The translations under genes were made by a program, and so were the position numbers. Positions 25,553 to 35,929 of a stretch of 64,000 nucleotides of DNA are shown here, in pieces (position 1 is the stretch's first letter; every line of letters starts with the position of its first letter). The DNA is from Ptychodera flava (taxonomy: Eukaryota > Hemichordata > Enteropneusta > Ptychoderidae). The stretch is taken from contig NC_091942.1 in NCBI RefSeq assembly GCF_041260155.1, positions 2,366,501 to 2,430,500 on the forward strand, in the 5' to 3' direction. The notes beneath the pieces are model-generated. The model was not told the DNA's origin, did not search any database, and saw only the letters and a program-made list of their open reading frames with translations.

Positions 25553-27117
25553 ATTAAAGCTGCAAGCAGCGTTGGCGGGGCCCAAGCGGTTAACATGGTT
25601 GAAAAATCTTGCACTAATGATATTATGTGCAAAATTCGAGCTTGCAAAAGTAGGATTTTGAACATCATCTAATAGTTACTGTACGTTTCACTTGGAATTT
25701 AATATATTACGGAAATCCAATATGGCGGCCAAACCACGTGACCAATCAAAACGCCTTTCTCAAACTTGAAAGAGATCACACTTTTTATGTTACATGTCAA
25801 ATTTCAGTCGAATCGGTTTGTTGATTCTGGAGAAGAAGATTTTTAAGGATTTAATCACGATTTTCACAAAATCCAATATGGCGGCCAAACCACGTGACCG
25901 ATCGAAACGCCTATCGCAAACTTGAAAAAGACAACACTTAAGATGTTACATGTCAAATTTAAGTCAAATCGGTGGGTTGGTTCTGGAGAAGAAGATTTTT
26001 AAAGATTAAATCATGATTTTCGCAAAAATCCAATATGGCGGCCAAACCACATGACCGATCAAAACGCCTTTCGCAAACTGGAAAGAGATCACACTTAAGA
26101 TGTTACATATCAAATTTCAGTAGAATCGGTGTGTTGGTTCTGGAGAAGAAGGTTTTTGAAGATTAAATCATGATTTTCGCAAAATCCAATATGGCAGCCA
26201 GACCACGTGACCGATCAAAACGCCTTTTGCAAACTGGAAAGAGATCACACTAAAGATGTTACATATCAAATTTCAGTAGAATCGGTGTGTTGGTTCTGGA
26301 GAAGAAGATTTTTAAAGATTAAATCACGATTTTTGCAAAATCCAATATGGCGGCCAAACCACATGACTGATCAAAACGCCTTTCGCAAACTTGAAAGAGA
26401 TCACACTTAGGATGTTACATGTGAAATTTTAGTCGAATCGGTGTGTTGGTTCTGGAGAAGAAGATTTTTGAAGATTAAATCACGATTTTCGCAAAATCCA
26501 TATGGCGGCCAGACCACGTGACCGATCAAAACGCCTTCCGCAAACTTGAAAGAGATCACACTTAAGATGCAATTTATCAAATTTCAGTAGAATCAGTGTG
26601 TTGGTTCTGGAGAAGAAGATTTTTAAAGATTAAATCACGATTTTCGCAAAATCCAATATGGCGGCCAAACCACGTGACCGATCAAAACGCCTTTCGCAAA
26701 CTTGAAAGAGATCACACTTAAGATGTTACATGTCAAATTTTAGTCGAATCAGTGTTTTGGTTCTGGAGAAAAGATTTTAAAGATTAAATTGGTATTTTTC
26801 AAAAATCCAATATGGCGGCCAAGGTCACGTGACCGCATGCGATTTTATTGGCAAATTTTAAAGACCTTAGGCCATGCTTGCTACACAAAAAATTTCAAAT
26901 CGACTAGACCCCTAGGTTATCTGGAGAAGCCATTTTTAGATTTTTGGAAATCCAATATGGCCGCCAGGTCACGTGACCAATCAAAATTTGTATACCCAGG
27001 TGCACGAGATCTCATAGGTACCTATTAGCCCTGCAAGTTTCAGAAGTTTGCGGTAAGCGGTGTTTGAGTTCTAGGTCGACAAAAAAGAGCGGAAGAAGAA
27101 GAAGAAAGAAGAAGAAG

Positions 27118-27282
27118 AATATTGAACTCCTACGAAACCAATAGGGGCCCAGCCGGTAGGCTTGGGCCCCTAAATATTGAACTCCTACGAAACCAATAGG
27201 GGCCCAGCCGGTAGGCTTGGGCCCCTAAATATTGAACTCCTATAAAACCAATAGGGGCCCAGCCGGTAGGCTTGGGCCCCTA
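27118..27282 (+). repeat. Hairpin tail module, three tandem copies
   Basis: Three adjoining tails of about 55 bp precede the unit head at 27283; the third is the TATAAAACC variant. Confidence 0.9.
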
Positions 27283-28545
27283 ATTAAAGCTGCAAGCAGC
27301 GTTGGCGGGGCCCAAGCGGTTAACATGGTTGAAAAATCTTGCAATAATGATATTATGTGCAAAATTCGAGCTTGAAAAAGTAGGATTTTGAACATCATCT
27401 AATAGTTACTGTACGTTTCACTTGGAATTTAATATTTTACGGAAAATCCAATATGGCGGCCAAACCACGAGACCGATCAAAACCTATTTCACAAACTTGA
27501 ACCACATCACTTTAAAGATGGTATATGCAAAATTTCAGTCAATTCGATGTTTGTTCGGGAGAAGAAGATTTTTAAAGATTAAATCACGATTTTTGAAAAA
27601 TCCAATATGGCGGCCAAACCACGTGACCGATCAAAAGGCCTTTCGCAAACTTGAAAGAGATCACACTAAAGATGTTACATGTCAAATTTCAATCGAATCT
27701 GTGTATTGGTTCTGGAGTAGAAGATTTTTAAAGATTAAATCACGATTTTCGCAAAATCCAATATGGCGGCCAAACCATGTGACCGATCAAAACGCCTTTC
27801 GCAAACTTGAAAGAGATCACACTTAAGATGTTATATGTCAAATTTCAGTCGAATCGGTGTGTTGGTTCAGGAGAAGAAGATTTTTAAAGATTAAATGAGG
27901 ATTTTCGCAAAAATCCAATATGGCGGCCAGACCACGTGACCGATTAAAACGCCTTTCGCAAACTTGAAAGAGATCACACTTAAGATGCTACATGTCAAAT
28001 TTCAGTTGAATCGGTGTGTTCGTTCTGGAGAAGAAGATTTTTGAAGATTAAATCACGATTTTTGCAAAATCCAATATGGCGGCCAAACCACGGGACCGAT
28101 CAAAACGCCTTTCGCAAACTTGAAAGAGATCACACTTAAGATGTTACATGTGAAATTTCAGTCAAATCGGTGTTTTGGTTCTGGAGAAGAAGATTTTTAA
28201 AGATTAAATCACGATTTTCGCAAAATCCAATATGGCGGCCAAGGTCACGTGACCGCATGCGATTTTATTGGCAAATTCTGAAGACCTTAGGCCATGCTTG
28301 CTATACAAAAAATTTCAAATCGACTAGACCCCTGGGTCTTCTGGAGAAGCCATTTTTAGGTTTTTGGAAAATCCAATATGGCCGCCAGGTCACGTGACCA
28401 ATCGAAATTTGTATACCCAGGTGCACGAGATCTCATAGGTACCTATTAGCCCTGCAAGTTTCAGAAGTTTGCGGTAAGCGGTGGTTGAGTTCTAGGTCGA
28501 CAAAAAAAGAGCGGAAGAAGAAGAAGAAGAAGAAGAAGAAGAAGA

Positions 28546-28599
28546 ATATTGAACTCCTACGAAACCAATAGGGGCCCAGCCGGTAGGCTTGGGCCCCTA
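28546..28599 (+). repeat. Hairpin tail module, single copy
   Basis: Same TACGAAACC tail and hairpin after a long (GAA)n run; joins directly to the unit head at 28600. Confidence 0.9.
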
Positions 28600-29851
28600 A
28601 TTAAAGCTGCAAGCAGCGTTGGCGGGGCCCAAGCGGTGAACATGGTTGAAAAATCTTGCAATAATGATATTATGTGCAAAATTCGAGCTTGAAAAAGTAG
28701 GATTTTGAACATCATCTAATAGTTACTGTACGTTTCACTTGGAATTTAATATTTTACGGAAAATCCAATATGGCAGCCAAACCACGAGACCGATCAAAAC
28801 CTATTTCACAAACTTGAAACACATCACTTTAAAGATGGTATATGCAAAATTTCAGTCAATTCGATGTTTGTTCGGGAGAAGAAGATTTTTAAAGATTAAA
28901 TCACGATTTTCGAAAAATCCAATATGGCGGCCAAACCACGTGACCGATCCAAACGCCTTTCGCAAACTTGAAAGAGATCACACTAAAATGTTACATGTCA
29001 AATTTCAATCAAATCTGTGTATTGGTTCTGGAGTAGAAGATTTTAAAGATTAAATCACGATTTTCGCAAAATCCAATATGGCGGCCAAACCATGTGACCG
29101 ATCAAAACGCCTTTCGCAAACTCGAAAGAGATTACACTTAAGATGTTACATGTCAAATTTCAGTCGAATCGGTGTGTTGGTTCTGGAGAAGAAGATTTTT
29201 AAAGATTAAATCACGATTTTCGCAAAAATCCAATATGGCGGCCAGACCACGTGACCGATCAAAACGCCTTTCGCAAACTTCAAAGAGATCACACGTAAGA
29301 TGCTACATGTCAAATTTCAGTTGAATCGGTGTGTTTGTTCTGGAGAAGAAGATTTTTGAAGATTAAATCACGATTTTTGCAAATCCAATATGGCGGCCAA
29401 ACCACGTGACCGATCAAAACGCCTTTCGCAAACTTGAAAGAGATCACACTTAAGATGTTACATGTGAAATTTCAGTCAAATCGGTGTTTTGGTTCTGGAG
29501 AAGAAGTTTTTAAAGATTAAATCACGATTTTCGCAAAATCAATATGGCGGCCAAGGTCACGTGACCGCATGCGATTTTATTGGCAAATTCTGAAGACCTT
29601 AGGCCATGCTTGCTATACAAAAAATTTCAAATCGACTAGACCCCTGGGTCTTCTGGAGAAGCCATTTTAGGTTTTTGGAAAATCCAATATGGCCGCCAGG
29701 TCACATGACCAATCGAAATTTGTATACCCAGGTGCACGAGATCTCATAGGTACCTATTAGCCCTGCAAGTTTCAGAAGTTTGCGGTAAGCGGTGGTTGAG
29801 TTCTAGGTCGACAAAAAAGAGCGGAAGAAGAAGAAGAAGAAGAAGAAGAAG

Positions 29852-30027
29852 AATATTGAACTCCTACGAAACCAATAGGGGCCCAGCCGGTAGGCTTGGG
29901 CCCCTAAAGAAGAAGAATATTGAACTCCTACGAAACCAATAGGGGCCCAGCCGGTAGGCTTGGGCCCCTAAATATTGAACTCCTACGAAACCAATAGGGG
30001 CCCAGCCGGTAGGCTTGGGCCCCTAAT
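29852..30027 (+). repeat. Hairpin tail module, three copies closing the array
   Basis: Three tails, the first separated from the next by AAGAAGAAG, end the array at CCCCTAAT. Unique-looking sequence follows. Confidence 0.9.
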
Positions 30028-31616
30028 AACAAATGCGATATTAGAATTTTATCCTAAATTATCAATTCTCAATGCATTGCCGTTTGCCTGACACCATAAT
30101 TACTCATGTGTGACACATTACATAACATTACATTGTTATTAGATTAGTTACTGAACAAGCTCATACAGTGCAGTACAATCGTCGCCAAGTCTGTGCTTGC
30201 TTTGTATGCAAATGATGCAAATGGCTTGTATTTAGGGAGCCGTCATTATTTGCGGCTGGGGGGGGGGTCGGAAGAATGTGAGGGGGTCACTAAAAAATGA
30301 AAACTTTAAGGGGGTTGCTCAAAATGTAGAGAGGAAGAATGGGGTTACTCAATTTTTGGTGCGAAATAAATTGAAATACCTCTCATATCGCACCATTGCG
30401 GCATTGCACACATTTCACAAAATTTTCGATGCGAAAGGGGGGACAATCCCCTCTCGTACTCTCCCTCCTTGTGGTGTTGTTACAGTTTTACTCAGTAAAA
30501 AAGAAAATTAAAAACACCTCTTAGATTGCACCAGACTGTACCGTTGCACACATCATTTTCTCAAAATTTTCCACGCAAGAATTCCACCCAGTCAGATATC
30601 CTAGTGAAAACCCTGTCATGATACCCATCCAAATTAAACAATATTATGTGGTTGGACACTGAGTTATAGTGGGAGCTTTTATATCTGTATTTTGTCGTCA
30701 CTTTGAATTTCATAATAACTTTACTTCGAAATAGGACCGTACAGTTGATCAACCAATCAGTGTATCTTGGTCCATCGTTTTTATCCAGGGACAAACACGG
30801 GACACTGCTTGTGAAAACCAGTAAGTATTCGTAGGGATAGCTTGGGCAATCTGTAGGTGGCTAAGTCAGCAGATCAGAATGGTAACATAGGTTGGAAGTC
30901 TTCGTGAGAAGGGCTCTTGAAAGGCATCAGGACTGAAAAGGAAGACCTATGAATCGTTATTGAAACAGGTCAGTCGAACACTTTGAAGCTCACGTCTTAG
31001 GTCGAAAGTTTTGTGTGAAAATGTACATGTACTTCCATTAGTTCGTTCTGTTTGAAAACATATATTGTTCAACTTGTCGATATACCCTATTAAAATATTG
31101 TGCGTGAATCTTAGTCGGAGTAGAATCCACTAATCAATAATAACCCTGCGTATTGTTCATGTGACGCAAATATATCTAAGCACGGTCCTTTTGAGCCGTC
31201 CTTTTGTGGAGGGACCGAGCATACAACGAGATTTTGACCAGTTCACTAAATGTACACGAGCGATAGCGATGCATATATGAAGTGAATTGGTCAAAACAGA
31301 GTGGTATACCGTCGATGGGTGTGCTTTGTTGCTATTATATCACAAAAGTATTTTTTCACGTCTCGACCAAACAGATCGCAGTATTGGTGCTCGTGCATAT
31401 TTGTCGTGAACTGATCAAACCCCCCTTGTATACCGTCGCTGGTACCGGGTGGAACAAGGTAGGCTGAAGAGAAGATTGTATTGTTGACTTAGGCAGAAAT
31501 ATTACCACGATATTTAACATAGAGGTTGCAGCTACAGTTCCCATAAACTGAGAATAATTTATTGAAACTGATCCCTATAATATTGGATTTCTCACCTGGC
31601 GTGCAGTTCGTTTTCA
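30028..31616. other. No gene; dispersed repeat fragments
   Basis: Contains the inverse copy of the GTGACC-type repeat (30245-30500), and at 31200-31450 a segment with TTTTGACCAGTTCAC-like and CACGTCTCGACCAA motifs that recurs at 49240-49570. No exon was recognised. Confidence 0.55.

Positions 31617-31661
<45 letters not shown>
31617..31661. repeat. (ATT)n microsatellite, LINE tail
   Basis: Uninterrupted TTA repeats at the 3' end of the minus-strand LINE. Confidence 0.95.
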
Positions 31662-32480
31662 TCTTTATTTATAGAGGGTAATCTGAGTTACAAATGATTG
31701 TAATTTACATCACTGAGAGCCCTCGCCAAGAAAGCAAACAAAATAATACAAGGTAAATAATTATACATCAACAGAAAGGATACAACGAAAACATCTAATC
31801 TATAGTGATGAACCCTCATTAATGAATGAGAAAAAGAAAAATTGCGCAATTGAGATTTGAACTGCGATAGTATTTCAACACTTCGGATGGAAATAAGAAT
31901 ATTTATTCCAAATCGTGGTGGCTCGATAAATGAACGATCTCTGTCCAGTAGCTGTTTTGAAAATTGGAGCGTATAAATTCCTGTTTCTAAAACCACGGGT
32001 ATTAATATTATTCACGTCAGAGATATAACGGAACTGGTTTAAGTAATCAGGTGCAAGCCGATTCGAGATTTTAAAGGTCATTACAGCAATGAAATAATCA
32101 ATTCGAAAGTCAATGGGTAGCCAATGAAGGCGAGATAAAAGTGAACGTGTAGAAACTGTAATGTCAACACCTAAAATAACCCTGGCCGCTCTCTTTTGAA
32201 GCCTGTAAATTCTCTTACTCTTTGTGGTGTTTCCCCATACAGTACAGCAATAATCGAAAACAGAAAGAAAAGTGGCGTTGTAAACTAAAATAAGGACACT
32301 ATAAGGAGTTAAAGGACGCAGCCTTTGCAAGACTCCTATTCTCATAGATAATTTCTTACACAACTTATTTGCATGATTATCCCAACTTAGACTACTGTCA
32401 ATCTCAATACCGAGAAGGTTGTGACTGGAAACACTTGAAATCTCACAGTTGTTTATACATACATTGATTGTCGCATTTGA
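31617..32480 (-). mobile_element. 5'-truncated LINE: reverse transcriptase C-terminal region and 3' tail
   Basis: Minus-strand ORF 31875-32690. Its LINE-like part starts near NATINVCINNCEI and continues LLGIEIDSSLSW, FDYCCTVWGN and RLQKRAARVILG. It then has LHWLPIDFRIDY and ends in a 'TIWNKY'-type block, the typical C-terminal stretch of non-LTR reverse transcriptases. The element ends in an (AAT)n tail on the minus strand (31617-31661). Residues before NATINV do not look like RT, so a truncation or frameshift is likely there. The (AAT)n tail suggests a CR1/L2-type element; clade not proven. Confidence 0.85.
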
Positions 32481-32901
32481 CAACACACTAAAACCTAGTG
32501 TTCTGCATATATACTGCATTGCAGTTGTCGAAATTAAAGTGATGGAAGGGTTTGAAGGAAATGTTGCAATTTCTTTGTATACTGGTGTATTTACACAATG
32601 CCATTGCACATTCGTTTTGAGCATAGGGGATCGCACAAAAAGTCTGTCCCAGGGGTAGGGATGTTGGTAAGGGTGTCTTGGTCTAAGCACAAGGTTATTC
32701 TTGCTATGGTTTATTTTATTTTAATACGTTTGACTATGATATGTATTGCTAATAAAGATTTATACTACCAACCTTTCTTTGCAGCTTTGGTGTCTTTGTC
32801 TTAGCACTGGTCTCGTAACGATATATTTTTCTCCTTCGCCGTGCCACCTATTTGTCCTTTGACAATCTTACGCTAAGTTTTGTCGCTGTGTTGCGTCTAT
32901 T

Positions 32902-33056
32902 ATCTGACTAGTTTGATTGCCTAATTTGCCAAAGTACAAATCTGTGGACGCTGTCACCAGATTATCAGAGATTATCTGGTGACAGCGTCCACAGATAGAT
33001 TAGTAACTTACACCTACTTGCTTTTGCGACTTAGGCAATCAAACTCTTCAGTTAAT
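32902..33056. mobile_element. Nested inverted repeat, MITE-like
   Basis: Outer arms GTTTGATTGCCTAA (32911-32924) and its reverse complement (33031-33044) are perfect and extend imperfectly outward. Inner arms of 23 bp, 32940-32962 and 32974-32996, are exact reverse complements around an 11-nt loop. No coding potential. Layout suits a small foldback or MITE element. Confidence 0.75.
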
Positions 33057-33680
33057 AGATGCAGCATGGTGAGAAAACGTTTACGCAAGATTGTTAAGGT
33101 AGAATCATAGACCCTCGTAACGATTAAATAAGAATGTACTTCGATTGGAAGATGGGGTGGGGGAATCCAAAAATGTTGTCTGATTTTTTCAAATGCCCCC
33201 AAACAAACTCAAAAGCACTCAGGTGCCCCCTTCTGACTTGCTATAATTTCAAACCCTCTCTGAGGGACTGGACAGAAATTAAGTGGGGCAAGGATTTTCG
33301 AGTGGGTCGTATTTTTTTTTTTTTTTGCGCAAGCATTTTTTAATGCTTATGAAATTTCACGCATGCACTTGAGGGAGATTCACTATTTTTTGAGCAACTA
33401 TTAGATGGCAAGATGTGGCCGATATAGTGTTTTTTTCAAAAAATATCAAATCATAATACACGCGAGTCTATTGGAAAAACTACTAACAATTCTCGCCCTA
33501 AAACAATCTATATCTGACACCTTGGTACATTACATTATGTTTTTGAAATATATATAATATATATGTTCGATTATGGTTTTTCAGGTTGTCCTCAGTGTTG
33601 TCGGTGGCGTGGTTATGAAATATTCGTGTATAGGGTATTACACACGTACCAATCTGCTGGTTCAAATAGTTTATTATATC

Positions 33681-33717
33681 TTCACAACGTTTCGTCCTAA
33701 AAGTAGGACTTCCTCAG
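33681..33717 (-). other. Hammerhead-like core, probably degenerate
   Basis: The minus strand has CTGAGGA, an extra A, the perfect stem GTCCTA / TAGGAC with loop CTTT, then GAAAC and GTTGT. A hammerhead allows any base at position 7, but the residue at the cleavage position would be G and helix I is poor. It may be a relic of another Penelope-like terminal repeat. Confidence 0.3.
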
Positions 33718-34719
33718 GTGCTACAGAACAAAAAGTTTCAACTCGGAGAGAGTTACATTGGTATTTTTCGTACAAAAGTTACATGTCAGAGAAAATACTA
33801 AGTGACAGTATGGTGAAAATACAGTTGTTTCTTACCTATTTGAATGGCTCAGATGTTGAATGGCAATTGAGAGAATGTTTGGATGTGTATTTATAGTATG
33901 GCTGGGAGGGCGCTAGTGTTGGAATTTGAATAAAGACAATAGGAGCAGCTAGCTGTGAAGATTTAGGCCGTCAGGTGTTAAAGCATCATACCAGTCACAA
34001 ATTGCATCATTCAGTTATAGTTTTCGACGAGACCTTCGGTTGCAATTTATCAGAGATATATGTCAGAAATATCTTGATGTCTGTAAATTGAAAGTCTGTT
34101 TTGCAAAGTGTACTAATCACTATGAAATCTGCTGTTCATATGAAAAGCATGACAAGTATTCCTGATCCTTTTGTTTTCTCTATGAGAATTCAGTGTAAGA
34201 GAGCAACATGCACTAATATCACAAGATACATTTGATACAGTGATATATTTTAGAAAGAAAAAAATGACAAGATATTTTTCGTTCTCATTGATGCAACTTT
34301 ATTCCCTCAACCCATATCACAGGTTTTTAAGTAAAAGGTATTTTTCATGAGTAAAATGATTGTAAAAAATGTTAACAAAATGCAGTTTTTGTCATCGTTA
34401 CCCGTTGTTTTTATGGTTTGAATGTTAAAAGAACAGATCCTCTCAGACACTAGCCACATCAGATTTGGCTAAAACTTATAAAATAGCTCTGTATGGCTTC
34501 TGAGATGTAATTGGATGACTGGCAACAGTCTAATTACCAACTGAAATTTTTGATTTACTGCTGTTCTCTCTTTGATATTAATGATGACATCCATTTATAT
34601 GTACAATAATACTGGACATCTGGTTATGCATAGAAAGTGTGAAATACTCTCACAGTAGCATTCAAATACACTCATTCAATACTGTATTCAAACTTTAAAA
34701 TTGAAACTTTGAAATTCCT

Positions 34720-34882
<163 letters not shown>

Positions 34883-34904
34883 TACGAATCTAGGAACCAG
34901 TTGT

Positions 34905-34947
34905 CACTCTACAGGCTGTTTCCTGCGCTAAGCAATCATCAGGAATG
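34905..34947 (-). ncRNA. Type I hammerhead ribozyme motif of a Penelope-like element
   Basis: Minus strand, 5' to 3': helix I strand CATTC; core CTGATGA; helix II TTGC, loop TTAGC, GCAG; core GAAA; helix III A-C, loop AGCCT, G-T; cleavage-site A at 34910; helix I strand GAGTG. Helix I is five pairs with one G-U and helix II is four pairs with one G-U. The invariant core is intact and position 17 is A. The very short helix III is characteristic of hammerheads known from Penelope-like elements. Position just after the GIY-YIG stop and in the same orientation supports it. Activity is not shown by sequence. Confidence 0.82.
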
Positions 34948-35030
34948 AGGATTTGGAGGGAATGGGACTGTCTATATTGTGTTTCAGGTGAGTATGCATA
35001 TTCAAATAGGCGGTTGCGGCCAATGGCAGG

Positions 35031-35345
35031 TCAGTTATTAATGAGGAGGAATTTGCTGCCGTGTGTGCATTTTGAGAGGAATTCTGATTTGCTGTCTGAA
35101 TAAATTATATGGAGTTTTTCTGTTATGCAAAGATTGCAGCGTTTGGTTTTATTTGAATAGGGGGGAGCTCTGTTGATAATTGACCATTTGATATCGTAGT
35201 TTCTGTTGTTGTCTTTGAGTTTCCATATGAATTTTGAGAGTTCTGTGCCATTTCTATGCTAGGGTGTTTTGAATGTGTATTTGTGATACGTGTATCTTTG
35301 TTTGAAGGTTGAGTCCGTGAGTCTCCTGAAAGTGGACAATCGTCT
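35031..35345 (-). mobile_element. Penelope-like element fragment: C-terminal half of GIY-YIG endonuclease
   Basis: Minus strand, read toward lower coordinates: DDCPLSG, then (after a frame change) TFKQRYT, TELSKFIWKLKDNN, NYDIKWSII, RAPPYSNKTKRCNLC, ITEKLHIIYSDS and KFLLINN, then TGA at 35031. This matches the end of the GIY-YIG endonuclease of Penelope-like retroelements (WxLKD, IKWSI, CNLCxTEK). An in-frame TAG and the frame change show it is dead. The hammerhead motif at 34905-34947 follows it in the same orientation, as expected for a Penelope 3' region. Confidence 0.8.
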
Positions 35346-35590
35346 ACACAAGCTCTTCAACAAAAACAACGTAAAAGTAAGCCTCCAGAAACATGAGCAG
35401 CATAATTAAAGCCCACAGCAACCAAATACTACATAAAGACAGAGAACAAGAGAATTCGTGCAACTGCCGCAAAAAAGACGATTGTCCACTTTCAGGAAAC
35501 TGCCTCATCTCTTCAGTAATATACAAAGCCACTGTCACCACAAACAACGATCAGAAACACTACATTGGAAGAAGCTTTATGTTTTGATGA
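35344..35590 (+). mobile_element. Penelope-like element fragment: RT tail and N-terminal half of GIY-YIG, inverted relative to 35031-35345
   Basis: Plus strand: LHKLFNKNNVKVS, a +1 frame change, MSSIIKAHSNQIL, CNCRKKDDCPLSGNC, VIYKATVTT and YIGRSF. The CNCRxKxxCPLxGxC linker and the HYIG of the GIY-YIG fold are typical of Penelope-like elements. It meets its own C-terminal half head to head; CCTGAAAGTGGACAATCGTC (35325-35344) and its exact reverse complement (35478-35497) mark the shared segment. Homology stops near 35590. Confidence 0.8.
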
Positions 35591-35929
35591 GTTTTTGTAG
35601 TGTTTCTACTTTTATAAACAAGACGTTCTTTACTTCTCCTGCACAATACATCGGAGTGACTGTTAGCTGAATTGCCAATTCATCAAATATAGTCAGCAAC
35701 TTTGATGTTGACACTCAAACGCTTATCACTTCGACGCTCAAAATCGGTGGTTACTAGGGAATCGATGCAACGTTTTTAAGTCTCTTTTTTAGCTTTTGAT
35801 ATTTGTGTTGTATTGATCTTGTGCCACTATCCGCCGGCAATTTGTATTTTCTTTCGAGATTTCCTGTTAAATTGACAGACGTTGACAATAACATTTGGTA
35901 AATGTACACGCTGTTATCCCTGTATGGTC

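Larger units (their letters stand above)
11953..30027 (+). repeat. 18-kb head-to-tail array of 13 composite units
   Basis: Units start at ATTAAAGCTGCAAGCAGC at 11953, 13213, 14455, 16038, 17284, 18752, 20009, 21520, 22986, 24239, 25553, 27283 and 28600; the array ends at about 30027. Each unit has a head (GCTGCAAGCAGC hairpin, GGCGGGGCCCAAGCGG) and 5-8 subrepeats of about 155 bp, each beginning CCAATATGGCGGCC. Then come a distinct last module (GGTCACGTGACC palindrome, ATGGCCGCC, GGTCGACAAAAAAAGAGCGG) and a (GAA)n run. Some units end with one to three copies of a GC-rich hairpin tail. Short plus-strand ORFs across it are repeat translations, not genes. I recall repeats with similar termini in fish genomes, but cannot confirm this. 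Confidence 0.97.

Noticed and set aside
12028..29053. Many plus-strand ORFs with recurring FWFWRRRFLKIK- and NPIWRPNHVTDQ-type peptides
   Set aside because: They are translations of the 155-bp subrepeat. Frames break between copies by indels, and there is no start, splice or codon-level conservation.
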